Below are positions 33,569 through 42,461 of a DNA stretch of 54,653 nt, one piece after another (the stretch's first letter is position 1; every line of letters starts with the position of its first letter). Source of the DNA: Bacteroidales bacterium (GTDB lineage: Bacteria > Bacteroidota > Bacteroidia > Bacteroidales > P3); contig SFPR01000003.1 in the NCBI GenBank assembly GCA_004551865.1, positions 1 to 54,653 on the forward strand, in the 5' to 3' direction. The translations under genes and the position numbers were made by a program. The notes under the pieces are model-generated. The model made no database searches. It was not told where the DNA came from and saw only the letters and a program-made list of their open reading frames with translations.

Positions 33569-34570
33569 ATGACAGAAAAACAAAACTCAGTTAAGGCTTG
33601 GTTCAGCCAACTTGTAGATACCGACGAGAAGTTCGGTTCTAAACAATGGTTTAAGTCCTATGCATACATCTTTGTCGGCACTTTCCTTTTCGTGTTGGCA
33701 GACGTGATGTTTGCCATGCCCTATCACCTTGCTCCCGGAGGAGTTTACGGACTTGCAAACGTGTTGAGTACATTGACTCCGGTAAACATTTCGACCTATT
33801 TGATGTGTATGGAAATCCCGCTTTTGATTATCGGAAGCATAATCTTGGGACCTATGTTTGGTGTCAAGACCATAGTTTCTACCGTGTTGGGTTGGGGATT
33901 TACATGGATTTTGGAAACTACATGGGGTTACGCTCCTTTGATTCATATAGGAGAATTGATAACCGATGCGGCGGCAGCTCCGTTTGATGCTCTTGCCATA
34001 AAGGGTATGTCAGAGTTGTTTATTCCGGACTATCTTTTGAACACATTGCTTGCCGGATTGTTATACGGAATTGGTATAGGTATGATATTCAAGTCGGGAG
34101 CAACTTCGGGAGGTAGCGACATCGTTTCGATGATAATAAACAAATATACGGGAATTTCTCTCGGTACTTTGGTTATCATTGTCGATAGTTTGATTGCTCT
34201 TTCCTCACTTTTGATTTCTCCTGATTTGCGTTTGCCGGCTTATTCAATCCTTTTGATTGTGATTGAGGGTAAGATAATAGACATTGTTGTCGATGGATTG
34301 AAGACATACAAGACTTTGTTTATCGTAACCGACAAATATGACCAGATGAGAAACGCAATCATCAACGATTTGAACCGTGGCGGTACTTGCATGAAAGGTG
34401 TGGGAATGTACAAAGGCGTTGAGCGTGATATAATATATACAACCGTTTCTCGTTCTGAATTTGTGAAGTTGCGTTCGGGAATAAGAAAGATTGACCCTGA
34501 GGCATTCATCAATGTAATAGATAGTAGTGAAATATTGGGCAAGGGTTTCAAGGCTCTGCCAAAAAATTAG
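33569..34570 (+). CDS. YitT-family membrane protein
   Basis: A 333-residue protein with five or six membrane helices (residues about 30-245) and a C-terminal cytoplasmic DUF2179 domain of about 80 residues (KTLFIVTDKYDQMRNAIINDLNRGGTCMKG, then ERDIIYTTVSRSE). The segments HLAPGGVYGLANVL and GATSGGSDIVSMIIN are typical of the family. Its transport role is unknown. The stop is 4 bases before oxyR, so the two are co-transcribed. Confidence 0.9.
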   Translation: MTEKQNSVKAWFSQLVDTDEKFGSKQWFKSYAYIFVGTFLFVLADVMFAMPYHLAPGGVYGLANVLSTLTPVNISTYLMCMEIPLLIIGSIILGPMFGVKTIVSTVLGWGFTWILETTWGYAPLIHIGELITDAAAAPFDALAIKGMSELFIPDYLLNTLLAGLLYGIGIGMIFKSGATSGGSDIVSMIINKYTGISLGTLVIIVDSLIALSSLLISPDLRLPAYSILLIVIEGKIIDIVVDGLKTYKTLFIVTDKYDQMRNAIINDLNRGGTCMKGVGMYKGVERDIIYTTVSRSEFVKLRSGIRKIDPEAFINVIDSSEILGKGFKALPKN

Positions 34571-34574
34571 AGTT

Positions 34575-35504
34575 ATGACACTTCAACAGTTAAAGTATCT
34601 GCTTGGTATAGTTGAGGCAGGTAGTATGCTTAAAGCATCAAAGAATTTTGGAATTACACAGCCTACGCTTTCTGCCATGCTCAAAAAGTTGGAAGCAGAA
34701 TTGGATATTTCTATTTTTGACCGTTCATCTCAGTCGATGCGTCTGACGGCAATGGGAGAGTGTGTTGTCTCTCAGGCAAAGATTGTCTTGACTGCGGCAG
34801 ACAACCTAAAAGAACTTATAAACGAAAAACGTAATCGTATTGGTGGTCGTTTGCGTTTGGGAGTTATTCCGACGGTTGCTTCTTCCTTTGTTCCGAGCTT
34901 TATTGATGCATTCTATGCTTCTCACCCCGATGTGGATTTGTCAATAGAAGAGATGAAGACAAACGAAATAATCGAAGGGTTGAGGTCTTCTACGATTGAC
35001 ATGGCGGTGCTTGCCACTCCTTTGAATGCAGAACACTTGTTGGAGATACCTCTTTATTACGAGCGTTTTTGGGCTTATTTGTCGCCTTTGCAGAGGGAGC
35101 TTTATTCAAAAAGCTCCCTCAGAGCTTCCGATTTGCCTTTGGACGATTTGTGGGTCTTGTCGGAAGGTCATTGCATGACAAAGCAGATTTTTAACTTCTG
35201 TGGCGAAAACGATGAAGGCAAACGCATCTACTCGGCAGGCAGCATTGCCACTTTGGTTCGCACGGTCGATAAAATCGGAGGCTGTACCATAATCCCTGCC
35301 TTGGAGATACCTACCCTTAGCGACAAACAGCAAAAGAATATAAGACCAATCGAAAATCCGATAGCAGTGAGGGAAATATCCATTGTGGTAAAAGACGACT
35401 TTGTAAGAGAGAGACTGTTGAACGATGTCATTAATTCGATAAAGAGTTTCATTCCTTCGGATATGCTTGACGAACATCTGAAAAAATTTGCAGTCCGTTT
35501 GTAG
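34575..35504 (+). CDS. oxyR: Peroxide-sensing LysR-type regulator OxyR
   Basis: A 309-residue LysR-family protein: a winged-helix N-terminus (MTLQQLKYLLGIVEAGS, residues 1-60) and a periplasmic-binding-type sensor domain. Cys200 and Cys209 in GHCMTKQIFNFCG have the same spacing as the redox pair Cys199/Cys208 of E. coli OxyR, which form a disulfide on exposure to H2O2, so this is OxyR and not a metabolic LysR protein. It follows yitT by 4 bases, an unusual partner. It ends 3 bases from the convergent TPR gene, with no terminator between. Confidence 0.93.
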   Translation: MTLQQLKYLLGIVEAGSMLKASKNFGITQPTLSAMLKKLEAELDISIFDRSSQSMRLTAMGECVVSQAKIVLTAADNLKELINEKRNRIGGRLRLGVIPTVASSFVPSFIDAFYASHPDVDLSIEEMKTNEIIEGLRSSTIDMAVLATPLNAEHLLEIPLYYERFWAYLSPLQRELYSKSSLRASDLPLDDLWVLSEGHCMTKQIFNFCGENDEGKRIYSAGSIATLVRTVDKIGGCTIIPALEIPTLSDKQQKNIRPIENPIAVREISIVVKDDFVRERLLNDVINSIKSFIPSDMLDEHLKKFAVRL

Positions 35505-35507
35505 AGC

Positions 35508-36560
35508 TTATTCCATGGTGTAGCGAGAAAACACGTTGGAAGGATTTATTGATATGGGGTTCTTTTCAAACCAAGCGAGAAAAGAATCCCATTTTGTTTT
35601 GTTTGCATTGACCCAACTTGCCGTCTGCTTCGGATCTCCGTAACCAAAAAGCCAATAGTTGTAAGCCTCAAAATGACCTTGTGAGATAAGCTCTTGGTGA
35701 TAGGCAGAAAGTACGTTCTCGAAGCTGCTGCTGTTGGCAGAAAACTCCTTTGCAAAACGCTGTCTGATGCGATTGAGAGAAGCCAAATCGAGAATGCGTT
35801 CACTCCTTACCGCAGCCCTCATTGCAGAACGAAAACTCTCGGGGAAAAGATTGGGTCTTACCGAAGAATTTGAGTAAACTATTGTTGGAGAGTCGAAATC
35901 GACCTCGGCTCCTGAGCGTCCGAAGGAAATCTCTTCCGAGTATATCTTGTACAATTCTCTGCTCATAGATTTGCAACGCTCGCTGTCTCGCTCCAAAAGC
36001 ATGAACAGTTCGCCGTACATCACACCCCATACCTCTTCGGTGGAAGCAAAGAATATCAAAGCCGCACGATAGTAGTTTGAAGCGAACATAGGGTCTGCCT
36101 CTATGCCTTTCTCATAGTAGTAAAGAGCATTCTTGTAGTCTCCGTTTTGGTACTTCATGTTGCCGAGTTCCAAATACAGACAACCTGCATTCTCAAACTT
36201 CTTCAATCCCTGCTCATATATGCTCACAGCCTTGCCGCTCTGTCCGATTTCATCGTAGGCATTTCCCAATAGCTGATAGACATCGGCAAGTACATCGTCC
36301 CTTTTGAGCAGAGGCTCCAAGACAGATATACACTTTTTGTAGTCTTGCATAGAGTAATGACACCAAGCCAACTCGTAGTGCAGGGTAAGAGAATCCATGC
36401 CTTGCGAAATGGCGGAAGTGAGACATCGCTGTGCATCGTGGTATCGTTCGTCGTCCATCAACCTTATGGCACTTTGCAAAACCGAATCGCAACTTTGTGC
36501 TTTTGCCCCTTGGAAAGATATGAATAAAAGTCCGCAAACAACTATTAAAGCTCTCTTCAT
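35508..36560 (-). CDS. Exported TPR protein
   Basis: A 350-residue protein with signal peptide MKRALIVVCGLLFISFQGAKAQ and about five TPR units from residue 25 to 180 (for example LHYELAWCHYSMQDYKKCI, DVYQLLGNAYDEIGQSGKAV and YLELGNMKYQNGDYKNAL). The C-terminal 170 residues have no repeats and no family I recognise. TPRs suggest a binding scaffold in the periplasm. It is convergent with oxyR and divergent from the barrel gene. Confidence 0.78.
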   Translation of the reverse strand: MKRALIVVCGLLFISFQGAKAQSCDSVLQSAIRLMDDERYHDAQRCLTSAISQGMDSLTLHYELAWCHYSMQDYKKCISVLEPLLKRDDVLADVYQLLGNAYDEIGQSGKAVSIYEQGLKKFENAGCLYLELGNMKYQNGDYKNALYYYEKGIEADPMFASNYYRAALIFFASTEEVWGVMYGELFMLLERDSERCKSMSRELYKIYSEEISFGRSGAEVDFDSPTIVYSNSSVRPNLFPESFRSAMRAAVRSERILDLASLNRIRQRFAKEFSANSSSFENVLSAYHQELISQGHFEAYNYWLFGYGDPKQTASWVNANKTKWDSFLAWFEKNPISINPSNVFSRYTME

Positions 36561-36588
36561 GATATGTCAGATTGTTAATTTCAGAGAG

Positions 36589-36618
36589 CAAAGATAAGAT
36601 TTAATTGACAATTAACAA
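36589..36618 (-). promoter_or_regulatory. Promoter of the TPR gene
   Basis: Minus strand: TTG (36616-36618), 19 bases, TATCTTTG (36589-36596), 29 bases upstream of the ATG. Confidence 0.75.
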
Positions 36619-36788
36619 TCAACCCAAGTACGCTTTGTTGCGATTTTTGACGATTATGCAGCTGTTTGACCAAGACTTAACCTTGCTTTGATATATTATT
36701 GCGAAATTTATGACGAAAGAAGCACCGCTTCACATAAGCTGATTGAGTAAAGGTTAGTAAGATATGATAAAATTTTCTCAGCGTTTTA

Positions 36789-36838
36789 TTTGGTAGTTTT
36801 CTTGACTTTTTAGAACTTTGCATCACAATTGCAATTGT
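36789..36838 (+). promoter_or_regulatory. Promoter with a 14-base palindromic operator at the start site
   Basis: TTTG at 36789-36792, 20 bases, then GAACTTTG at 36813-36820 (one mismatch to TAnnTTTG). Immediately after, ACAATTGCAATTGT at 36825-36838 is a perfect 14-base palindrome that would cover the transcription start, a usual position for a repressor site. The rest of the 322-base gap (36561-36882) shows no gene. Confidence 0.55.
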
Positions 36839-36882
36839 TTAGAAAATTAGTATTTAACGTTTAATCAAAAAGTAAGAGTAAA

Positions 36883-37530
36883 ATGAAGAAGACAGCATTC
36901 GTCGTAGCAATGTTACTATGTTTTGCATTTAGTATTCAATTTACTTTCTCGCAAAACAATAGTAACTTTCAAACTTATCAATCCGTAGGTTTGCAAACAG
37001 ATTTGCTTGCAAATACACAAGGTTTTAACAATTACCTTGAAGCAAAAGGGATAAGCACTTTCAAGTCTTTCGTTCCGACTGTGGGTATATCATACTCTGC
37101 AATGAGAGGATACAAGAGCAAGATATTCTATGGAGTATCAGCTGCCTTTTCGTATGGTCGTGCAGAAACGAAAGATAAATTCTTGAAAAAGGAGGACGCA
37201 TCTGTTCATGCAGATGTGTTTTATAGGTTCGGCTTGGGTAAATCTGTGGGATTGGAAGCAGGAGTCGGATTTGGTTTGTCATATTCCGACATTTTGTATG
37301 CTTGCAATAACGAACAAGTCGGTTCTTTTTCGGGATTTGTGCCTATAATGCCGATAACCGCAGGGATAGTGTTCCCTCATGACAATCCTAACTCGGTCGG
37401 TATTTATTTGCAATATATTGTTTCGTTCAAAGGAGACAATAGCATTCATGCAACAGGTACGAACAATAGTATTTCGGGTTATGAACTCAGACCATCGACG
37501 CTTTCGGTGGGAGTTAAGTTTGGATTTTAA
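36883..37530 (+). CDS. Small outer-membrane beta-barrel protein
   Basis: A 215-residue protein with a signal peptide ending FTFSQ and then alternating strands of aromatic and small residues: VGISYSAMRGYKSKIFYGVSAAFSYGR, ADVFYRFGLGKSVGLEAGVGFGLSYS and LQYIVSFKG. It ends in STLSVGVKFGF, whose terminal Phe is the usual signal for outer-membrane insertion. It looks like an eight-strand OmpA/OmpW-like barrel (PF13568-like), but no specific role is known. A terminator follows. Confidence 0.75.
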   Translation: MKKTAFVVAMLLCFAFSIQFTFSQNNSNFQTYQSVGLQTDLLANTQGFNNYLEAKGISTFKSFVPTVGISYSAMRGYKSKIFYGVSAAFSYGRAETKDKFLKKEDASVHADVFYRFGLGKSVGLEAGVGFGLSYSDILYACNNEQVGSFSGFVPIMPITAGIVFPHDNPNSVGIYLQYIVSFKGDNSIHATGTNNSISGYELRPSTLSVGVKFGF

Positions 37531-37550
37531 GCAATAGGTAAATAGTTTAG

Positions 37551-37586
37551 GAGGTGTGAGCGCTTTGAGCCTTGCACCTCTTTTTG
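37551..37586 (+). terminator. Terminator after the small barrel gene
   Basis: GAGGTG at 37551-37556 pairs with CACCTC at 37575-37580, followed by TTTTT at 37581-37585. The stem is short and the loop long, so termination may be moderate. Confidence 0.6.
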
Positions 37587-37641
37587 CTTTAATGCAGACT
37601 TTCCAAAGAGGATTTTTGAACACTAACAGACAAAAACAAAC

Positions 37642-37676
37642 AGCGAGGGCGGAAACAAAATGCTTCCGCCCTCGCT
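37642..37676 (-). terminator. Terminator of the 2-oxoacid oxidoreductase operon
   Basis: A perfect 13-pair GC-rich stem (37642-37654 with 37664-37676), with a 9-base loop. On the minus strand it is followed by GTTTGTTTTTG. It lies 21 bases after the last gene of the operon. Confidence 0.9.
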
Positions 37677-37697
37677 TTAATTTGAACAGAGAACCGA

Positions 37698-38249
37698 CTA
37701 TACGGTTTGAACTGTCTCTACAAGTTTCTTACCTGTTTGAACTGCTTCGAGGTTTGCAGGTATCAACTTGTGGTGTCTTTCGGGTAGTGATTTTTGCAAT
37801 CCTTTTTCGATAAATTCTTCTGTAACAACAGGCTTTACTTGAAGGAATGCTCCCAATACTATCATGTTGAAGACTTTTGCCATTCCGAGTTCTGCACTCT
37901 TTTCTGTGGCAGCCACCTTGTAGATGTTGATGTCTTTTCTTGTAGGAGGGTGAACGATACCATTAGGGTCGTACAACAATACTCCTCCCGGCTTTACCGA
38001 GTGTTCAAACTTGTCCAACGATTGTTGGTTAAGTATGATTGCTGTATCAAATTGGCTGATAATCGGTGATGAAATCCTGTCATCTGAGATTATCACTGAA
38101 ACATTTGCTGTACCACCTCTCATTTCAGGTCCGTAAGATGGCATCCAGCTGACTTCCTTATCTTGCATTGCTCCGGAGTATGCAAGTATCTTTCCCATTG
38201 AAAGAACTCCTTGACCTCCAAATCCTGCGATTATTATTTCTTCTGTCAT
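37698..38249 (-). CDS. 2-oxoacid:ferredoxin oxidoreductase, gamma subunit
   Basis: A 183-residue subunit of the ferredoxin-linked 2-oxoacid oxidoreductase complex. It starts with EEIIIAGFGGQGVLSMGKILAY and continues with SYGPEMRGG and DTAIILNQ, the usual features of the POR gamma domain. It is encoded last in the operon ferredoxin-VorB-TPP subunit-gamma, 19 bases after the TPP subunit. The complex oxidises 2-oxoacids to acyl-CoA and passes electrons to ferredoxin. Confidence 0.9.
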   Translation of the reverse strand: MTEEIIIAGFGGQGVLSMGKILAYSGAMQDKEVSWMPSYGPEMRGGTANVSVIISDDRISSPIISQFDTAIILNQQSLDKFEHSVKPGGVLLYDPNGIVHPPTRKDINIYKVAATEKSAELGMAKVFNMIVLGAFLQVKPVVTEEFIEKGLQKSLPERHHKLIPANLEAVQTGKKLVETVQTV

Positions 38250-38268
38250 CTCTTTTCTGTTTTTAAGG

Positions 38269-39045
38269 TTATCTTACCAACTGTCCATCGACTTTTATGT
38301 CGCCGGGAACATACTTCTCGAACATGTGTTCTTTCATCCATTCGTTTGCTTGAACAGGTGTCATCTTCCAACCTGAGTTGCAAGTCGAAACAAATTCTAC
38401 GAAAGATGTTCCTTTCTTGTTTGCTTGGTTTTCAAATGCTTTTCTTACAGCTGCTTTTGCCTTGCGAACATCAGCAGGTGTAGATGCCGACTGACGAGTT
38501 ACGTAATATGTGCCGGGCAACTGTGCAACAAGCTCTGTTATTTGCAAAGGATAACCATTCAAATCAACTCTACGTCCGTAAGGAGTGGTGGCTGTCTTCA
38601 TACCCAAAAGGGTTGTAGGTGCCATTTGTCCTCCTGTCATTCCGTAGATTGCGTTGTTTACAAAGAATATGATGATATTCTCACCTCTGTTGCAGGCATG
38701 GATTGTTTCTGCTGTTCCGATTGCAGCAAGGTCTCCGTCTCCTTGGTAGGTGAAGGTGTGCATATCGGGGTGCAATCTTTGAATTGCTGAAGCCAATGCC
38801 GGTGCTCTTCCGTGTGCAGCTTCAACAAAATCGACGTCAAAGTAATTGTACGCCAACACTGAGCAACCTACGGGTGCGATACCGATAGAGCTTTCTTGAA
38901 TTCCCATTTCATCTATTACTTCTGCAATTATTCTGTGTATTGTTCCGTGCGGACAGCCGGGACAATAGTGCATAACTGCGTCGGTCATGACGCTTGTTTT
39001 CTTGTAAACAAGGTTTTCCGGTTTTATTATCTCTTCGTTAAACAT
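38269..39045 (-). CDS. 2-oxoacid:ferredoxin oxidoreductase, TPP-binding beta subunit
   Basis: A 258-residue subunit that binds thiamine pyrophosphate. YQGDGDLAAIGTAETIHACNRGENI followed by NNAIYGMTGGQ is the TPP-Mg motif (G-D-G ... N-N). The CPGCPHG segment and Cys residues such as the one in APVGCSV are typical. It starts 4 bases after VorB. Preference among 2-oxoisovalerate, 2-oxoglutarate and pyruvate cannot be decided from the sequence alone. Confidence 0.92.
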   Translation of the reverse strand: MFNEEIIKPENLVYKKTSVMTDAVMHYCPGCPHGTIHRIIAEVIDEMGIQESSIGIAPVGCSVLAYNYFDVDFVEAAHGRAPALASAIQRLHPDMHTFTYQGDGDLAAIGTAETIHACNRGENIIIFFVNNAIYGMTGGQMAPTTLLGMKTATTPYGRRVDLNGYPLQITELVAQLPGTYYVTRQSASTPADVRKAKAAVRKAFENQANKKGTSFVEFVSTCNSGWKMTPVQANEWMKEHMFEKYVPGDIKVDGQLVR

Positions 39046-39049
39046 AATC

Positions 39050-40135
39050 CTATCCTTTAATTAAATCGTTTTCCAATGCTTCCAATACTTCTTGTGGTGT
39101 AGGAATGATACCTCCGTAACGTCCGAAGTACTTTACAGGACACTTGAACTCAGATGCAAGCTGTACATCTTTTACCATTTGACCTGCACTCATCTCTACT
39201 GTAAGTATTCCCTTAACTCTTTGTGCCAATTGTTTGATTGGTTCGCTTGGGAATGGGAACAAGGTGATTGGTCTCAACAAACCTACCTTTATGCCTTTTT
39301 CTCTTGCAAGTTGAAGTGCCTTGTGAGAAATTCTCGCACTTGAACCGTATGCAACGATAACGTAATCTGCATCTTCGCACATTATTTCTTCATATCGAGT
39401 ATCGTTCTTTTCCATTTCGCGATACTTAGCTTGAAGTTTGTGGTTGAAGATTTCTTGTTTTACAGAATCCAACTCCAAAGATGTGATTATGTTGTGTCCT
39501 CTCGATTTAGGCTTTCCGTAAGCTGCCCATGGAGCTTTGGCTGCTATTTCTTCCTTAGTCCAACGAGGAACATAGTCGCCAACATACAATTTCTCCATTG
39601 CCTGACCAATCGCTCCGTCAGAAAGAATCATAACAGGAGTACGATATTTGAAAGCTATATCCCAAGCATCGAATACAAAGTCATACATTTCTTGTACAGT
39701 GGCAGGAGCCAATACATACATTTGATAGTCTCCGTGTCCGCCACCCTTAGTTGCTTGGTTGTAGTCTGCCTGAGATGGTTGGATTGTTCCCAATCCCGGA
39801 CCTCCACGTACAACGTTTACAACCAAACAAGGAAGCTCTGCACCTGCAAGGTAAGTCAAACCTTCCTGCATCAAACTCATTCCGGGTGAAGAAGAAGAAG
39901 TCATCACCTTTTTACCTGTTGCAGCACCTCCATACACCATATTGATTGATGCCATTTCACTTTCAGCCTGCAATACTACCATTCCGGTTTTCTCCCAAGG
40001 CATTTCTGCCATCAGGTGCTCCATAACTTCTGATTGCGGGGTTATAGGGTATCCGAAATAGCCATCGCAACCGGAGCGAATTGCTGCTTCTGCAATCGCT
40101 TCGTTACCTTTCATCAATTTTAATTCCTTTGCCAT
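39050..40135 (-). CDS. vorB: 2-oxoacid:ferredoxin oxidoreductase, alpha subunit (VorB-like)
   Basis: A 361-residue alpha subunit with pyruvate:ferredoxin oxidoreductase-type domains I and II. The N-terminus LMKGNEAIAEAAIRSGCDGYFGYPITPQSEV, the SSSSPGMSLMQEG segment and GGPGLGTIQPSQADYNQATKGGGHGDY match the Bacteroidales VorB form, annotated as acting on branched-chain 2-oxoacids (3-methyl-2-oxobutanoate). It starts 21 bases after the ferredoxin gene. Branched-chain substrates are an inference from subfamily resemblance. Confidence 0.9.
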   Translation of the reverse strand: MAKELKLMKGNEAIAEAAIRSGCDGYFGYPITPQSEVMEHLMAEMPWEKTGMVVLQAESEMASINMVYGGAATGKKVMTSSSSPGMSLMQEGLTYLAGAELPCLVVNVVRGGPGLGTIQPSQADYNQATKGGGHGDYQMYVLAPATVQEMYDFVFDAWDIAFKYRTPVMILSDGAIGQAMEKLYVGDYVPRWTKEEIAAKAPWAAYGKPKSRGHNIITSLELDSVKQEIFNHKLQAKYREMEKNDTRYEEIMCEDADYVIVAYGSSARISHKALQLAREKGIKVGLLRPITLFPFPSEPIKQLAQRVKGILTVEMSAGQMVKDVQLASEFKCPVKYFGRYGGIIPTPQEVLEALENDLIKG

Positions 40136-40156
40136 TTCTCTAAGTTTTAAAATCGT

Positions 40157-40375
40157 TTATAATTTAGCTTTGTAAACCGTTATAACTCCGTCAGGGCAAA
40201 CCATACCGCAGCTTGCACAACCGATACATTCGTCCTTTACTTGTTCGGCGTAGTTGTAACCTTTACCATTTACGTTTGCTGATAAGGCGATAACTTGCTT
40301 TGGACATACCGAAGCACAAACTCCGCAGCCCTTGCAACGCTCAATATCAACTACAATTGCTCCTTTTATTGCCAT
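40157..40375 (-). CDS. 2[4Fe-4S] ferredoxin subunit
   Basis: A 72-residue ferredoxin with two clusters: C-x2-C-x2-C-x3-C in RCKGCGVCASVCP and again in ECIGCASCGMVCP. It is the delta subunit, or electron acceptor, of the oxidoreductase encoded behind it. The ATG at 40375 starts the ferredoxin domain; a longer frame would pass through the promoter. Confidence 0.92.
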   Translation of the reverse strand: MAIKGAIVVDIERCKGCGVCASVCPKQVIALSANVNGKGYNYAEQVKDECIGCASCGMVCPDGVITVYKAKL

Positions 40376-40420
40376 TGTCGTGTCGTTTTTAATGAATAAT
40401 TTTACTTGTTTTTCAGCCCC

Positions 40421-40451
40421 CAAAATTAGGAATTTATTTTGAAACAGCAAA
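40421..40451 (-). promoter_or_regulatory. Promoter of the oxidoreductase operon
   Basis: Minus strand: TTTG (40448-40451), 19 bases, TAATTTTG (40421-40428). The leader is about 40 bases. Confidence 0.75.
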
Positions 40452-40549
40452 TTTTTCAGTGTTAAATCTTGTTTTTTGATTTTTTCGTATTGGTTGAACT
40501 AAGGTGTTTGTTGCTTGTTTGTAGAGTGATAACCATAAAATACACGACT

Positions 40550-41128
40550 ATGAAAAAATTTGAATTGATGCAGTTGCCCTATTCGTTGGAGGCTTTGGAA
40601 CCTCATATCGGCAAGCTGACAATGGAGTACCATTACGGAAAACATTATCGTACCTATTTGGACAATCTCAACAAGTTGATTGCAGGCACAGCCTTTGAAC
40701 AGATGAGTTTGGAAGAGATTGTAAAAAAATCAACAGGTGCAACTTTTAACAATGCCGCCCAAGTGTTTAATCACGAGTTCTATTGGAAGAGCCTTGCTCC
40801 CGACTCAGACAAAGAACCTTCGGGAGGGCTACTTTTGGCTTTAGAGAAGAAGTTCGGAACTTTTGAAGAATTGAAGCGTCAATTTACTTTGTCTGCCATG
40901 AGTGTATTTGGCAGCGGCTGGGTGTGGCTTGTAAAAACTCAGTCAGGGAAGTTGGAAATAGTGCAAACGGCCAATGCAGACACTCCCATTTGTCAAGACC
41001 AAACGCCCTTGCTTGTTTGCGACGTGTGGGAACACGCCTACTACATCGACAAGCAGAACCGACGTGCCGACTACTTGGACGCATGGTGGAAGGTGGTCGA
41101 TTGGAAGGCTGTGTCTTTGCGATACTAA
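40550..41128 (+). CDS. sodB: Superoxide dismutase (Fe/Mn)
   Basis: A 192-residue iron/manganese superoxide dismutase. The four metal ligands are visible: His in MEYHYGKHY (residue about 27), His in FNHEFYW (about 75), and Asp and His in DVWEHAYY (about 157 and 161). Metal choice cannot be settled by eye; relatives in anaerobic Bacteroidales can use either. The ATG at 40550 opens on the usual KKFELMQLPY. It is divergent from the oxygen-sensitive oxidoreductase operon. The last 4 bases overlap the convergent neighbour. Confidence 0.94.
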   Translation: MKKFELMQLPYSLEALEPHIGKLTMEYHYGKHYRTYLDNLNKLIAGTAFEQMSLEEIVKKSTGATFNNAAQVFNHEFYWKSLAPDSDKEPSGGLLLALEKKFGTFEELKRQFTLSAMSVFGSGWVWLVKTQSGKLEIVQTANADTPICQDQTPLLVCDVWEHAYYIDKQNRRADYLDAWWKVVDWKAVSLRY

Positions 41129-41550
41129 GCCAAGCTCTCTCCGATAAGCCTTGCCATTGTGGCAACCAACTCCCTGCAAGGCATCGGCGGTTTGGCACAA
41201 CCCTTTTCTATACCTCTCAAACGTTTGCACACAATGTCCCCACATTCTGAGCGAAACTTGTCTGCAAGACATTTTGTCCATTGATAGCACTTCTCTGTAT
41301 CAGGACGAGAGTTCTCGTCCTGATTTTCTTTTATAAATCCCGCAAGCATTGCCATTGCCGACACACAACCGCAAATCTCTCTCATCTTTGCCACGCCTCC
41401 GCCAAAAGATACCGACATTTTCTCTGCCACATTCTTATCCAAACCCACAAAATCGGCGTATGCCAAGACAACACTCTCGGCACAATTATATCCTTGAGCG
41501 TGTACTTTGCGAGCAAGTTCAACTCTTTGTTCAATCTCTTCTTTTTGCAC
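41125..41550 (-). CDS. C_GCAxxG_C_C-family protein
   Basis: A 141-residue protein of the Cys-rich C_GCAxxG_C_C family (redox-active, function unclear). Conserved cysteines are in YNCAESV, EICGCVSAM and the C-terminal SECGDIVCKRLRG and GCAKPPMPC. A tetraheme, iron-sulphur or thiol role has been proposed for the family. The first codon is GTG (41550); no ATG is in frame nearby. It overlaps sodB tail-to-tail by 4 bases. Confidence 0.8.
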   Translation of the reverse strand: MQKEEIEQRVELARKVHAQGYNCAESVVLAYADFVGLDKNVAEKMSVSFGGGVAKMREICGCVSAMAMLAGFIKENQDENSRPDTEKCYQWTKCLADKFRSECGDIVCKRLRGIEKGCAKPPMPCRELVATMARLIGESLA

Positions 41551-41577
41551 AATAAACTCCTTTTGTCCGAATAACGA

Positions 41578-41607
41578 TTGCGGAATGTTATTATTTTGTT
41601 ACTTTTG
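41578..41607 (+). promoter_or_regulatory. Promoter of pyrF
   Basis: TTG at 41578-41580, 19 bases, TACTTTTG at 41600-41607; the ATG is 27 bases on. Confidence 0.75.
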
Positions 41608-41633
41608 CATCAGATTAAAAAAATGACAGCAAT

Positions 41634-42461
41634 ATGAACAGAAAAGAACTTGTGGATTTGATATACCGCAAAAAGAGCTTTCTTTGTGTAGGTTTGGACA
41701 GCGACAAAAGCAAATTGCCAGAATGTGTTCTGTCAAAGGAAGATCCTGTATTTGAGTTTAACAAAGCAATCATTGATGCCACACTTCCTTATACCGTGGC
41801 ATACAAACCCAATCTTGCCTTCTACGAATCGCAAGGCATAGAAGGCTTGGTCAGTCTGAAGAAGACCATGGACTACTTGCACACTTTCGACAAAGAATGC
41901 TTCACAATAGCAGATGCAAAGCGGGGAGACATAGGCAACACCTCGCAGCAATACGCCAAAGCATTTCTCTCTCCCGAAAGCGACTTCGGCTTTGATTCCA
42001 TGACCATTGCCCCATACATGGGCGAAGACTCCGTAAAGCCTTTCACGGTCTATGAAAACAAATGGGTAATCCTCCTTGCTCTTACCTCAAACAAGGGAGC
42101 AAATGACTTTCAGTTCACACAAGATAACCAAGGTACTAAGTTATTTGAGCAAGTCTTGACCAAAGCACAGCAGTGGGGAACGAAAGACAACCTGATGTTT
42201 GTTTGCGGAGCAACACAAGCCGAGATGTTCTCTACAATCCGCCGCATAGCACCCGAACACTTCCTATTAGTTCCCGGAGTAGGCGCTCAGGGCGGCTCTC
42301 TTTCGGAGGTATGCAAATATGGTTTGACTAAGGAATGCGGACTGTTGGTAAACTCTTCCAGAGGTATCATCTTTGCCGACCACAGTGCCGACTTTGCCAA
42401 AACCGCAGCTCAAAAAGCAAAAGAACTCCAAGAAGAAATGGCTTCTTATTTAGAGAGATAG
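41634..42461 (+). CDS. pyrF: Orotidine 5'-phosphate decarboxylase
   Basis: PyrF makes UMP from OMP in the last step of de novo pyrimidine synthesis. The 275-residue protein is of the longer (class 2) bacterial form. Catalytic FTIADAKRGDIGNTS carries the D-x-K-x-x-D residues near residue 90, the N-terminal FLCVGLDSDKSKLP binds substrate, and GVGAQGG near the C-terminus binds phosphate. It has its own promoter and ends in a shared hairpin. Confidence 0.94.
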   Translation: MNRKELVDLIYRKKSFLCVGLDSDKSKLPECVLSKEDPVFEFNKAIIDATLPYTVAYKPNLAFYESQGIEGLVSLKKTMDYLHTFDKECFTIADAKRGDIGNTSQQYAKAFLSPESDFGFDSMTIAPYMGEDSVKPFTVYENKWVILLALTSNKGANDFQFTQDNQGTKLFEQVLTKAQQWGTKDNLMFVCGATQAEMFSTIRRIAPEHFLLVPGVGAQGGSLSEVCKYGLTKECGLLVNSSRGIIFADHSADFAKTAAQKAKELQEEMASYLER

